Shown here piece by piece: positions 45,739 through 54,678 of a stretch of 64,000 bases of DNA. Every line of letters begins with the position of its first letter. Position 1 is the first letter of the stretch. The stretch is from Phormidium tenue FACHB-1052. Lineage in GTDB: Bacteria; Cyanobacteriota; Cyanobacteriia; Phormidesmidales; Phormidesmidaceae. The position numbers and the translations under genes were made by a program. The notes under the pieces were generated by a model that had not been told where the DNA came from, ran no database searches, and saw only the letters and a program-made list of their open reading frames with translations. Location of the stretch: assembly GCF_014696675.1 (NCBI RefSeq), contig NZ_JACJQN010000016.1, positions 1 to 64,000 of the forward strand. The letters are read 5' to 3'.

Positions 45739-47001
45739 GTGCGTCTCAGCAGATTTTTATTAGCGTTGGTTGCGATCGCCGCCACAGTGCTGATCGCTGC
45801 CCAGGTCTGGTCGCAGCAGCCAGTTACCATCTCCTTTCTGCTGCGAGCGGTGGAAGCCGACCAGATGCAGGGCTTAGCCGAGCAGTTCATGGCCGAAAAT
45901 CCCGATATTCGCATTCAGATGGTGCGCGGCCCCAACGCCGCCGATGCGGTCGAAAACCTTTACACCACGTCCTTTTTGCTGGGCGACTCACCCTACGACA
46001 TCCTCTTCTCTGATGTCGTTTGGATTCCCAAATTTGCCGCTGCCGGGTGGCTGTTAGATCTCTCCGATCGCGTCAGTGAAACCGATCTGGCCGACTTTTT
46101 GCCTGCCGACGTGGCCGCTGGCCTTTACCAAGGTGGCCTCTACCGCATGCCGTTTCGCTCCGACATGGGCATGCTTTACTACCGCACTGATCTGCTCGAT
46201 CAAGTCGGTTTAGCACCTCCCGAAACCTTTGACGATCTAATTACTGCCGCCGAAACCATTCAAGCGCAGACCGACGTGGACTGGGGATATACCTGGCAGG
46301 GTTTGCAGTACGAAGGCTTAGTCACCAACTTCGTTGAAATCATCGCAGGCTACGGCGGTTTTTGGATCGATCCGACCACCCTGGAAGTGGGCTTAGATCA
46401 GCCCGCTGGGGTTCAGGCGGTTGAATTTATGAAGGGCCTGATCGACCAGCGCATCTCTCCCCCCGGTGTGACCAACTACATTGAGGAAGACTCTCTTCGT
46501 CAGTTCCAGAACGGCAATGTGGCCTTTCTGCGGAATTGGCCCTACGCTTGGGCCGAGGCCAACCGCGACGGCACTCCGGTCGCCGGTAAAATTGCCCTCA
46601 AACCCATGGTGCATGCCACTGGCCAGCAGCCCGCTGCCTGCCTAGGGGGCTGGGGCTTTGGAATTTCGGCCACCACTCCCCACCCCGAGGAGGCCTGGCG
46701 AGTAGTGGAGTTTTTCACTAGCCCTGGGCCAATGAAGGATCTCATCACCGAATTTGCCTACGTGCCCAGCCGTCGCGCCCTGTTTACCGATCCCGATGTG
46801 CTGGCGACGTTTCCTCACTATGAGCAGCTGTTAGAGGTGGCAGAAACAGCGGTGCCTCGCCCTCCCGTGGGTCAGTACGCCCAAGTTTCAGACATTCTGC
46901 AACGCTATTTGAGCGCGGCTATCAGTGACCAGATGACGGCTGAGGACGCTATGCGAGCCGCTGCGGGCGAGAGTCGGCGGGTGTTGGGGGTAGAGGGGTA
47001 G
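45739..47001 (+). CDS. sugar-type ABC transporter substrate-binding protein
   Basis: About 420 residues of the MalE-like cluster. A hydrophobic signal (LLALVAIAATVLIAAQVWS) is followed by VTISFLLRAVEADQMQGLAEQF, YDILFSDVVWIPKFAAAGWL, GMLYYRTDLLD, a FLRNWPYAW segment and GGWGFGISATTPHPEEAWRV. It captures a sugar or polyol in the periplasm for the two permeases and ATPase encoded downstream. In cyanobacteria similar loci import glucosylglycerol, trehalose, sucrose or maltose; the ligand cannot be chosen from sequence alone. Start: GTG 45739 gives a clean signal peptide. An in-frame TTG at 45700 abuts the preceding hairpin. Confidence 0.9.
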   Translation: MRLSRFLLALVAIAATVLIAAQVWSQQPVTISFLLRAVEADQMQGLAEQFMAENPDIRIQMVRGPNAADAVENLYTTSFLLGDSPYDILFSDVVWIPKFAAAGWLLDLSDRVSETDLADFLPADVAAGLYQGGLYRMPFRSDMGMLYYRTDLLDQVGLAPPETFDDLITAAETIQAQTDVDWGYTWQGLQYEGLVTNFVEIIAGYGGFWIDPTTLEVGLDQPAGVQAVEFMKGLIDQRISPPGVTNYIEEDSLRQFQNGNVAFLRNWPYAWAEANRDGTPVAGKIALKPMVHATGQQPAACLGGWGFGISATTPHPEEAWRVVEFFTSPGPMKDLITEFAYVPSRRALFTDPDVLATFPHYEQLLEVAETAVPRPPVGQYAQVSDILQRYLSAAISDQMTAEDAMRAAAGESRRVLGVEG

Positions 47002-47040
47002 GGAGTGGATGGGTAGGCGGGTGGATGGGTGGATGGGAAT
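46998..47040. repeat. G-rich minisatellite between binding-protein and permease genes
   Basis: Four or so imperfect copies of the 12-mer GGTGGATGGGTA starting at the binding-protein stop codon. Same family as 48925-49060. Confidence 0.7.
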
Positions 47041-47073
47041 AGAGGAGTGATGGGGAAATGGGGATCAGGAATG

Positions 47074-47973
47074 ATGGCTAAGGACTATATGCGGCAGCGG
47101 GAACAGCGGACCGGGTGGCTGTTGATGTTGCCAGCATTGCTGGTGTTGCTGCTGGTGTATGCCTTTCCGATTCTGCGGGCCTTTTGGCTGAGCTTCTTTA
47201 CCCAAAACCTGAGCACTAATCTAGAGCCGGTGTTTAGCGGCCTAGACAACTACGGGTTGATGGTGGGGGATGGTCGTTTCTGGCAGAGTATGCGGAATAC
47301 AGCTGTTTTCACCCTGTTCACGCTGTTCTTTGAGCTGGGGCTGGGATTGATCATTGCCCTGACGCTCGATCAGGCCTTTCGCGGTCGGGGCTTGGCGCGG
47401 ACGATCGCCATTCTCCCCTGGGCGCTGCCCACTGCCCTAATTGCCCTGGCCTGGCGCTGGATTTTTAATACCGAGTTTGGCGTCTGGAACGACATGCTGA
47501 TGCGCTTGCATCTGATCGGCAACCCGGTGAACTGGTTGGGAGAGCCCTTTTGGGCCATGGTGGCGGTGATCGCCGCCGATGTCTGGAAGACGACATCCTT
47601 TGTGGCGATTTTGCTGCTAGCAGGGCTTCAGTCGATTTCCCAGGATCTGTACGAGGCTCACGCTTTAGACGGAGCCAGCCCTTGGCAAAGCTTTCGGCAA
47701 ATTACGCTGCCGCTGATTGCGCCGCAGATTGTGATTGCCATGTTGTTTCGCTTTGCTCAGTCCTTTGGCATTTTTGACTTGATTCAGGTGATGACTGGCG
47801 GCGGCCCTGGCGGTGCCACAGAGACGGTGTCGATCTATATCTACGCCGCCGTGATGCGCTATTTAGACTTTGGCTATGGGGCCGCCCTTGTGACCGTGAC
47901 ATTTTTGGTGCTAGTGGCGGTTGTGGCTCTGAGTTGGCTATATATCTCTCGCCTAAGAGCCAAGACCGAGTAA
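47074..47973 (+). CDS. sugar ABC transporter permease (MalF/UgpA type)
   Basis: About 299 residues with six membrane helices (WLLMLPALLVLLLVYAFPI first) and the EAA loop YEAHALDGASPWQSFRQIT, where the ATPase docks. It pairs with the following MalG-type permease. The start is uncertain: tandem ATG codons at 47071 and 47074 (MAKDYMRQRE) fit best. An upstream frame from 47029 runs through minisatellite DNA and is unlikely. The intervening minisatellite separates it from the binding-protein gene, but all four genes share strand and order, so a single operon is likely. Confidence 0.9.
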   Translation: MAKDYMRQREQRTGWLLMLPALLVLLLVYAFPILRAFWLSFFTQNLSTNLEPVFSGLDNYGLMVGDGRFWQSMRNTAVFTLFTLFFELGLGLIIALTLDQAFRGRGLARTIAILPWALPTALIALAWRWIFNTEFGVWNDMLMRLHLIGNPVNWLGEPFWAMVAVIAADVWKTTSFVAILLLAGLQSISQDLYEAHALDGASPWQSFRQITLPLIAPQIVIAMLFRFAQSFGIFDLIQVMTGGGPGGATETVSIYIYAAVMRYLDFGYGAALVTVTFLVLVAVVALSWLYISRLRAKTE

Positions 47974-48046
47974 CTTTGGTCGATTTCCCTCAGCAGCAGA
48001 CACGTTGGTCTGCCCCAACCCATCCACCCCTAACCCATCCACCCCT

Positions 48047-48931
48047 ATGACTACCGTCCCTCAAACCACTGCCCCTCCCCAAACCCGCGATCGCGGTATT
48101 CCCTGGGGACGGGTGCTGCTGGGGCTGGCGATCGCATTTACCGTCATCTTTAGCCTCGCCCCGGTGCTGTGGCAGGTGCTGACCTCGTTTAAGACCAATG
48201 CGGCCATCACCCAGACCCCGGTGGTCTACCTGCCGGGGTTCGACCAGCTCACCTTGACCCACTATCTAGACTTATTTCGGCTCAACCAGTTCCATGTCTA
48301 CATGTTTAACAGCGCGCTGGTGGCGATTGTCTCCACGGTGCTGTGTCTGGCGCTGGGTTCCCCGGCGGCCTACGCCCTTGCCCGTCTGCGGATTCCGGGT
48401 GAGCAGGCGATCTTGGCGATCGTGCTGGTCGTGACCCTGTTTCCCTACATTCTGTTGTTCCTCGGCCTGCTCGAACTCGTGCGGGCCTTTGGCCTGGCCA
48501 ACAACTACCTGGCGCTGATCATTCCCTACACCGCCATCAATCTGCCCCTGACGATTTTGGTCATGCGCAGCTTTTTTCAGCAGTTGCCCAAAGACCTAGA
48601 AGACTCGGCCCGTGTGGATGGCTATAACACAGTGCAAATGCTCTGGCGCATCGTGCTGCCCATGACTCTGCCCGCCCTAGTCACCACCGGCATTCTGGCC
48701 TTTATCTTTGCCTGGAATGAGTACCTGTTTGCCCTCACCTTTATGACCCGTGAGAGCATGAAAACCATCCCCGTCGCCGCCGCCCAGCTCGGCGGCACCA
48801 CCCTATTTGAAGTACCCTACGGCCCCCTAGCCGCCGCCACCGTGGTCGGTACCCTACCCCTGGTGTTGCTGGTGCTGTTCTTCCAACGCCGCATTGTGCA
48901 AGGCCTGACCTCGGGGTCGGTGAAGGGGTAG
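48047..48931 (+). CDS. sugar ABC transporter permease (MalG/UgpE type)
   Basis: 294 residues, six membrane helices (VLLGLAIAFTVIFSLAPVLW first), long periplasmic loop, and the EAA motif EDSARVDGYNTVQMLWRIVL. Start ATG 48047 (MTTVPQTTAP). The frame is open to 48005, but that part translates C-rich repeat DNA. The stop codon TAG lies inside the large inverted minisatellite that precedes the ATPase gene. Confidence 0.92.
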   Translation: MTTVPQTTAPPQTRDRGIPWGRVLLGLAIAFTVIFSLAPVLWQVLTSFKTNAAITQTPVVYLPGFDQLTLTHYLDLFRLNQFHVYMFNSALVAIVSTVLCLALGSPAAYALARLRIPGEQAILAIVLVVTLFPYILLFLGLLELVRAFGLANNYLALIIPYTAINLPLTILVMRSFFQQLPKDLEDSARVDGYNTVQMLWRIVLPMTLPALVTTGILAFIFAWNEYLFALTFMTRESMKTIPVAAAQLGGTTLFEVPYGPLAAATVVGTLPLVLLVLFFQRRIVQGLTSGSVKG

Positions 48932-49060
48932 ATGGGTGGATGGGTAGGTGGGTAGGCGGGTAGACGAGCCTAAAAACTCCAACCCCTCACCCTTCCCATC
49001 CACCCTCCTACTCTCCCACCCATCCACCCTCCCACCCATCTACCCATCCACCCACCTACC
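48925..49060. repeat. large inverted repeat of the GTGGATGGGTAG minisatellite
   Basis: The G-rich arm 48925-48965 (units GGATGGGTAGGTGGGTAGGC) faces a longer C-rich arm 48981-49060 (units CACCCATCCACCCTC), with a 15-base A-rich loop. The transcript could form a long stem between the permease and ATPase genes. REP elements in the E. coli mal operon have comparable positions and affect mRNA stability; that parallel is inference. Confidence 0.8.
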
Positions 49061-49069
49061 TCTACGATC

Positions 49070-50137
49070 ATGGCTAAACTCGAACTCCAAAACCTCGCTA
49101 AAGCCTACAGCCGCGACATTGTGCCGGTCAAGCAGCTCAATTTGGTGGTGGAAGACAACGAGTTTTTGACCCTGGTGGGGCCGTCGGGCTGTGGTAAATC
49201 CACCATTCTCAGGCTGATTGCGGGGTTGGACCAGCCCACGGAGGGGCGGGTGATGATTGGCGATCGCGATGTTAGCCCGCTGCCACCGGGCGATCGCAAC
49301 ATCGCTATGGTCTTTCAGAGCTACGCCCTTTACCCTCACATGACGGTGCGCGAGAACGTGGCTTCGGGGCTAAAGCTGCGCCACCTGCCAGTGGGCGACA
49401 TTCAAAAGCGGGTGCAGGAAGTCTCTGGGGTGCTGGGTCTCGACCCGCTGCTCGATCGCAAGCCTGCGAAACTCTCGGGCGGTCAGCGCCAGCGGGTGGC
49501 TCTGGCCCGCGCCCTGGTACGCAACCCCGATGTGTTTTTGCTCGATGAACCCCTGAGCAACCTCGATGCCCTGCTGCGCGAGCAGGTGCGGGCCGACCTC
49601 AAGCAGATTTTTGCCGACCAAAAATCACCCATTGTCTACGTCACCCACGACCAGACCGAGGCCATGACCCTTTCGACCAAGGTAGCGGTGCTCAACAATG
49701 GCTATCTGCAACAGCTAGGTCACCCCCACGATATCTACAAAACTCCGGCCAATCGGTTTGTCGCTAGCTTCATCGGCAGCCCTCAGATGAACCTGGTTAC
49801 CCTCACCCGCACCGGCAACAGTGTGACCCTGGGCGATTTTGCCATACCGCTGCCCGTCGGAGTTCAGGCGGCTTCCGTGGTACTAGGCATTCGCCCCGAG
49901 CATCTGCGGCTGCCCCGCGAGGGCGATGCCCACACCGTCAGCGGGCAGGTGTTTTTGGTAGAAAACTTGGGCATGCACGACCTGGTGAGCCTGCGGGTGC
50001 AGGGCGACCCCACCCTGACCTTGCGGGCGCTGCTGCCCGCCGATGCTGTCTGGAGCAAGGAAAATCTGAAGCTGGCGTTGCCGCCCGAGTCAATCCACTG
50101 GTTCGACGGCGATACCGAGCAACGTCTAACAACTTAA
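49070..50137 (+). CDS. sugar ABC transporter ATPase (MalK/UgpC type)
   Basis: 355 residues. The ATPase domain has Walker A GPSGCGKST, Q-loop MVFQSYALYPHMTV, signature LSGGQRQRVALARAL, Walker B DVFLLDEPLSNLD and switch His VTHDQTEAMT. The C-terminal TOBE/regulatory domain of about 240-355 is of MalK type. It energises the two preceding permeases. In cyanobacteria one such ATPase often serves several importers. ATG 49070 is directly after the inverted minisatellite. Confidence 0.94.
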   Translation: MAKLELQNLAKAYSRDIVPVKQLNLVVEDNEFLTLVGPSGCGKSTILRLIAGLDQPTEGRVMIGDRDVSPLPPGDRNIAMVFQSYALYPHMTVRENVASGLKLRHLPVGDIQKRVQEVSGVLGLDPLLDRKPAKLSGGQRQRVALARALVRNPDVFLLDEPLSNLDALLREQVRADLKQIFADQKSPIVYVTHDQTEAMTLSTKVAVLNNGYLQQLGHPHDIYKTPANRFVASFIGSPQMNLVTLTRTGNSVTLGDFAIPLPVGVQAASVVLGIRPEHLRLPREGDAHTVSGQVFLVENLGMHDLVSLRVQGDPTLTLRALLPADAVWSKENLKLALPPESIHWFDGDTEQRLTT

Positions 50138-50193
50138 AGCTGCTACGGGCTTAGAATTTAAGGTGAGCATGCTGCCCCACAAGAAGGCTACCT

Positions 50194-50457
50194 ATGAGCC
50201 CATCATTACAGCGCGTGATGAGTGAGCTAACCCAGCTCAGCTCAGAAGAACAGTGGACTTTACTCAGCTATTTAGTGAGTCAACTTCACGCGCGTACAAG
50301 CTCGCTTAAAGACTCAGCTTTAGAGGTTCAAGGCTCAGGGAGTTCCTCAGATATTAATAAGCTGTTGGACGAGACTAGAGGGAGCTGGGGGCAATCAAGT
50401 GTTGAAGAAATTAATGCAGAGATAGAGCAACAACGAAAATTAAGCTGGGGTGATTAG
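50194..50457 (+). CDS. antitoxin-like partner of the PIN toxin
   Basis: 87 residues: a helical N-terminus (LQRVMSELTQLSSEEQWTLL, SYLVSQL) like cyanobacterial DUF2281-type or VapB-like antitoxins, a Ser-rich spacer and a short acidic/basic tail (EEINAEIEQQRKLSWG) that may wrap the toxin. It precedes the PIN gene by 11 bases, the usual antitoxin-first order. Codon use is more AT-rich than the transporter genes on either side, consistent with acquisition. Confidence 0.75.
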   Translation: MSPSLQRVMSELTQLSSEEQWTLLSYLVSQLHARTSSLKDSALEVQGSGSSSDINKLLDETRGSWGQSSVEEINAEIEQQRKLSWGD

Positions 50458-50468
50458 GTATTGATCTG

Positions 50469-50849
50469 GTGCAGCTAATTTTTGATACCAATATTTTTAT
50501 TTACCACTTCAATAACCAGCTCAATGAATCTGGCGAGAATCTTTTGAGAACAGGCCTGATGGGACAAGGCGCTTACTCAGTCATTTCCAGAATTGAAGTT
50601 TTGGGCTTCCAGCAATCTAAGCTGGAAGAGGCTCGGGCAAAACAGCTTTTGTCGCGCTTGGTTGAGCTACCCCTGACTTCCGAAGTTGCTGAACGAACTA
50701 TTCAACTGCGGAAGCATTTTAAGATCAAAGTACCTAATGCTATTATCGCTGCAACCGCTCTGGAATATTCTTTACAACTTATTACCCGTAACACAGCAGA
50801 CTTCTCAAAAATTGAATCCTTAAGGCTAGCGAATCCTTTTGAGGATTAA
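50469..50849 (+). CDS. vapC: PIN-domain (VapC-type) ribonuclease toxin
   Basis: 126 residues. The PIN fold is seen in LIFDTNIFIYHFN (first acidic residue), YSVISRIEVLGF (Glu), VPNAIIAATALEY (Asp is replaced by the PNA version common in this subfamily) and LITRNTADFSKI (last Asp). The GTG start at 50469 is fixed by the position of the first strand. It is predicted to cleave RNA and be neutralised by the upstream antitoxin. AT-rich relative to neighbours. Confidence 0.88.
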   Translation: MQLIFDTNIFIYHFNNQLNESGENLLRTGLMGQGAYSVISRIEVLGFQQSKLEEARAKQLLSRLVELPLTSEVAERTIQLRKHFKIKVPNAIIAATALEYSLQLITRNTADFSKIESLRLANPFED

Positions 50850-50871
50850 GTCATTTTTTGCAAGATTGCCT

Positions 50872-51525
50872 ATGCCCTCCACTTTACAAAACGCCTATCA
50901 GTACGCGCTGGATAACAGCGATCGCATTCTTACCGCCCTGCAACAACACCTATTGTTAGTAGCGGTGCCCCTGGCGATTGGGCTACTGGTGGGGCTGCCG
51001 CTGGGGTTGTGGAGTGCGCGATCGCGCCTGATCTCCACGGTCATGCTCAATAGCTTCAATGCCCTACGGGTGATTCCTAGCCTGGCGGTGCTGTTTTTGG
51101 CGGTGCCCGTGCTGGGTCTGAGCTTTTGGTCGGCGGTGCTGGCCCTGACGCTGCTGGTGATGCCGCCCATTCTGATCAGCACCGACGTAGCGTTTCGCAA
51201 TATCAGCCCCGCCATTCGTGAGGCGGCGACGGGGATGGGGATGCCTCCCGGTGACATTCTCAAAACCGTCGAAATTCCCCTGGCGCTGCCGGTGGTGATT
51301 GCTGGCATCAAAACTGCCACGGTGGAGGTGATTGCTAGCGCTACTCTGGCCGCCTTTGTAGGGGCGGGCGGGTTAGGGGCGTTTATTGTGTTGGGGTTCG
51401 CCGCTTATGACCCAGCGATTTTGCTGGTGGGGGCGGTGCCGGTGGCGCTGCTGGCGCTACTGGCGGAGATGGGGTTGAGCGCGGTGCAGCGAGCCGCTCA
51501 GCCGCCGGGGGTGCGATCGGTTTAG
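50872..51525 (+). CDS. glycine-betaine/osmoprotectant ABC permease
   Basis: 217 residues of the OpuB/OsmW-type permease family, with about five membrane helices (LLLVAVPLAIGLLVGLPLGL first) and the EAA-like loop REAATGMGMPPGDILKTVEI, followed by AASTLAAFVGAGGLG-like sequence. It is the second permease of the osmolyte importer encoded on the minus strand at 52966-55590, but it is transcribed towards it and separated from it by a nuclease-like gene. It lies 22 bases after vapC. Start ATG 50872, since the open frame from 50839 has an unrelated N-terminus. Confidence 0.88.
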   Translation: MPSTLQNAYQYALDNSDRILTALQQHLLLVAVPLAIGLLVGLPLGLWSARSRLISTVMLNSFNALRVIPSLAVLFLAVPVLGLSFWSAVLALTLLVMPPILISTDVAFRNISPAIREAATGMGMPPGDILKTVEIPLALPVVIAGIKTATVEVIASATLAAFVGAGGLGAFIVLGFAAYDPAILLVGAVPVALLALLAEMGLSAVQRAAQPPGVRSV

Positions 51526-51723
51526 GGGTAATCTTAGCTTTATAGACTCAGTAGTACCATGTAAGTTTTGCTTAGATAACGTCTCTAATCACACAACCAG
51601 ACACGCAGCGCATGCATAACAAATTTAGCTATCAATATGATGGAATTTCTAAATAACGCTTTGCTCACCAGAAAATCAGGAGTGCAGTAAGCAATTTTCC
51701 CGAGTGTAGCAATTTTTTGGCTT

Positions 51724-52725
51724 CTATGGCATGTGGTAGAGCATTACAGCTACCTTAACAACACGACTTGAATCATCATTCATCCGAAATTCATAGTTGT
51801 GCCAAGTTTCGTCAATTTCAGAAATTTTCCTTAAATAGTTATGATGCTCAACTATATGGTTCTGAATTTTGGATATTACGGCTCCAAAATCTTTATTCTG
51901 AACAAATAGTATGATGCCAGCCTTAGTGTCACGCCAAGATAAATAGCTCAGGAGTTGATTTATCGTATCCAGGAATACCTCTTTCCCTCTCCAGAACTTA
52001 CATTCTCCAACAAACTCGTTCGCACCTTCTCCTCGCACTAAGATGTCTGTTTTCCCTCTTTTGTTAAAGGACTCTCCCGTAGCCGATCCATAAACAACAC
52101 TTTCAAGAGAAACCAGTATATGATCTCTTAGTGCCTCTTCATCCTTATTGGCGTACGTACTGGGCAACCGTTCAAACATTTTCCCAACAGAATGAATGCA
52201 ATCGAGAGCTTTGTTGTATTCTAGGATCTGAAATGTTGGTTGTGCATGACCATCTTCCCATTTGTATAAATCAGATTGTCTAAGTGAATCAAGGCATTGC
52301 CTAATGGCAATTAAGATTTCAATTTGACGATCAAATAAATTAATCATTTGATTGACCGCCCATGGGCAGCTCTGAAGGCTCTTAGATTTATCCTTGGCTG
52401 CTTGAGACGTATTTCGGAGAATGTCAACTTGATAAACCCAGCCACCTAGAAATGAATCAACAAATGATTTTAGCGTGGGGAAATACTCTGCGTAGTTGAA
52501 CTCGGTTAATCGTGATGACATGAATATTGCCAAATCTCTGCCATCACAGTATATTTGCTCAATAGGCCCTCGGTCTTTCCGTTGCAGAGAATAAATAAAT
52601 TTGAAGTCTTCATTGTTTTTAAGGTGAGGCCAGTGCTCCATATTATTAGAATCAAAAACTCTCGCATATTCTACCAGTCGATTAAGTTGAAGTGAGACTG
52701 ACTGGAAATCATTTCTTATTTGCAT
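51724..52725 (-). CDS. AT-rich gene for a PD-(D/E)XK nuclease-like protein
   Basis: 333 residues, no named family recognised. The N-terminal 190 residues are mostly helical (LNRLVEYARVF, MINLFDRQIEILIAI). The C-terminal part has the restriction-endonuclease-like core: an acidic helix DEEALRDHILVSLESV, then KTDILV with Asp227, VGECKFW with Glu241 and Lys243, and a helix with Gln257 (TINQLLSYLSW). These match the PD-(D/E)XK catalytic layout of Mrr-like enzymes. The gene is distinctly AT-rich and sits alone between two convergent permease genes, so it looks acquired. A defence role is plausible but not shown. Start ATG 52725 has AAGG 6 bases upstream. A TTG at 52761 is less likely. Confidence 0.72.
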   Translation of the reverse strand: MQIRNDFQSVSLQLNRLVEYARVFDSNNMEHWPHLKNNEDFKFIYSLQRKDRGPIEQIYCDGRDLAIFMSSRLTEFNYAEYFPTLKSFVDSFLGGWVYQVDILRNTSQAAKDKSKSLQSCPWAVNQMINLFDRQIEILIAIRQCLDSLRQSDLYKWEDGHAQPTFQILEYNKALDCIHSVGKMFERLPSTYANKDEEALRDHILVSLESVVYGSATGESFNKRGKTDILVRGEGANEFVGECKFWRGKEVFLDTINQLLSYLSWRDTKAGIILFVQNKDFGAVISKIQNHIVEHHNYLRKISEIDETWHNYEFRMNDDSSRVVKVAVMLYHMP

Positions 52726-52965
52726 GGTTTGCCTTGTTTTTCCCCGGCTAATAATACTCAAGCCTGCGACGGCGAACTGCCTTAACTCAATATCAGAAAC
52801 TCTAACCCATTCGCTGCATTTGAATTATTCGGCTGCATCTTACAGGGAGTTTTTTTGACGCTCATTAGTTAGTAGATAGTGTCTCCAAAATGAAACGTTC
52901 CCGTACAATCCACTTTGGAAAGGTAAATTGTAAAGATAGTGGCGTCGCAAACCGTACTTGTTGTT

Positions 52966-53598
52966 TTACCCATGCTTTAACCGCCGCTGGGGTTGAGCGT
53001 AATGCTCCAGGGCCAGCAGTAGGCCGTTGATGACTAGGGCTAGAACGGCCACCGCGATCGCACCCGCCACAATCTTGTCATAGCGGTTGGTTTGAATGCC
53101 GTCGAACAGCAGCTTGCCCAAGCCGCCAGCGTTGAATTTAGCCCCAATGGTAGCGATCGCAATGGCCACAATCGCTGCAATTCTTACCCCAGCTAAAAAT
53201 ACCGGCAGCACCAACGGCACCTGCACTCGCCACCAGCGCTGAGCCACGCTCATGCCCATACCCCGCGCTGCCTCTAGCACCGCTGGGTTAATGCCCGCCA
53301 AGCCCACCGTCAGGTTGCGCACCAAAATCACCTGGGTGTAGAGCACCATCGCCACAATCACCGAGGTGGCGTTGAGGCCAAACAGCGGCACCAAAAAGAT
53401 AATCAGCGCCAGGCTGGGAATGGTGTAGAGCGCCCCCAGCCCGCCGAGCACGGGCACCGCCAGCCAGCGCAGGCGCGAGACCAGCAGGGCAAGGGGAACG
53501 GCGAGGGCGATCGCAATCCCTAGCGCAATCCCCGTCATCCGCAGGTGTTGCAGCAGCAGGGTCAGCACGTCGCCGGGGTTGCTCAGCAGGTAGCTCAT
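52966..53598 (-). CDS. glycine-betaine/osmoprotectant ABC permease
   Basis: 210 residues, OpuB/OsmY-type membrane subunit with about five helices (ALGIAIALAVPLALLVSRL, LYTIPSLALIIFLVPLFG) and the coupling loop LEAARGMGMSVAQRWWRVQV. Its ATG overlaps the stop codon of the upstream ATPase gene by 4 bases, so the pair is translationally coupled. It is the partner of the plus-strand permease at 50872. Confidence 0.9.
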   Translation of the reverse strand: MSYLLSNPGDVLTLLLQHLRMTGIALGIAIALAVPLALLVSRLRWLAVPVLGGLGALYTIPSLALIIFLVPLFGLNATSVIVAMVLYTQVILVRNLTVGLAGINPAVLEAARGMGMSVAQRWWRVQVPLVLPVFLAGVRIAAIVAIAIATIGAKFNAGGLGKLLFDGIQTNRYDKIVAGAIAVAVLALVINGLLLALEHYAQPQRRLKHG

Positions 53599-54560
53599 CG
53601 TCCGTTCCCGGCAACCGCCGACTCGCGAATGTGGTCGAGGGTAAGTAGACCCACCGGGTTGCCTCCTTCTAGCACGGTGAGAGCTGGTGCCCCAGTTTTT
53701 AGAATCAGCGACAGCGCATCTCGCAGGCTGTCTAGGTGAGAGAGGGTAGGGTTGTGGCCATTGCTGTAGTTGGTCGGCAGCGCCATCATCGCCGCACCCA
53801 CCCGCAGCAGACCGAGCTGGCGCACCATGTCGTCGGCCCCTAGCAGGGTGTGCACAAACTCATCGGCAGGCCGGGTCAAGAGGTTGAAGGGGGTATCAAA
53901 CTGCACCACTTCGCCCAGGCGCATGATCAAGATGCGATCGGCCAGGCGCAGGGCCTCTTCCACATCGTGGGAGACAAACAAAATCGTCTTTTTGAGCTGG
54001 CCCTGGAGGCGAAGAATTTCGTCCTGCAACGCTGTGCGTGTGATCGCATCGATCGCCCCAAAGGGCTCATCCATCAGCATGATGCCGGGGTTGCCTGCCA
54101 GGGCTCGGGCAATGCCCACTCGCTGCTGCTGCCCACCAGAAAGTTGGGCGGGATAGCGATCGCGAAATTCCCCCGGAGATAGCTTCACCAAGTCCAGCAG
54201 CTCGTCGATGCGGGCCTGAATCTGGGGTTTGGGCCAGCCCAGCAGCTTGGGCACCACCGCCACATTGTCGGCCACCGTCATGTGGGGAAACAGCCCCGAC
54301 TGCTGAATCACGTAGCCGATCTGCTGCCGCAGCTTGGTTGCCTTGAGCTGGCGAATATTCGCCCCATCGAGAAAGATGTTGCCTGCGGTGGGTTCGTAGA
54401 GGCGGTTAACCATCTTGAGCAGCGTAGTTTTGCCGCAGCCCGACGGTCCCAAAATCACCACAATTTCGCCTGAGTTGACCTGGCAAGTCACCCGGTTCAC
54501 CGCTGGGCGGGCACCCCCAGCAAATCGCAGCGAAACATCGTCAAACTGGATAGCACTCAT
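53595..54560 (-). CDS. glycine-betaine/osmoprotectant ABC ATPase with CBS-like tail
   Basis: 321 residues. The ATPase domain has GPSGCGKTT, YVIQQSGLFPHMTV, the signature LSGGQQQRVGIARAL, GIMLMDEPFGAID and FVSHDVEEALRLAD. Residues about 240-321 show a CBS-like repeat (LSHLDSLRDALSLILKTGAP, NPVGLLTLDHIRESAV), as in OpuA-type ATPases, where CBS modules sense ionic strength. It belongs to the OpuBA/OsmV family for uptake of betaine-like osmolytes. Confidence 0.92.
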   Translation of the reverse strand: MSAIQFDDVSLRFAGGARPAVNRVTCQVNSGEIVVILGPSGCGKTTLLKMVNRLYEPTAGNIFLDGANIRQLKATKLRQQIGYVIQQSGLFPHMTVADNVAVVPKLLGWPKPQIQARIDELLDLVKLSPGEFRDRYPAQLSGGQQQRVGIARALAGNPGIMLMDEPFGAIDAITRTALQDEILRLQGQLKKTILFVSHDVEEALRLADRILIMRLGEVVQFDTPFNLLTRPADEFVHTLLGADDMVRQLGLLRVGAAMMALPTNYSNGHNPTLSHLDSLRDALSLILKTGAPALTVLEGGNPVGLLTLDHIRESAVAGNGR

Positions 54561-54678
54561 GGGGCGTTAGGTATGAGGTGTAAGGTGCAAGGGGGTAAGT
54601 ACAAGATGCAAAGGGGGCGGATACGAGGCAGAACCGTGAACCTGATACCGTGAACCCAAAACCCCATACCCCACGCCA

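Noticed and set aside
50469..52725. vapC plus nuclease region considered as one mobile element
   Set aside because: No integrase, transposase, terminal repeats or tRNA attachment site is visible, and a normal-composition permease gene lies in between.
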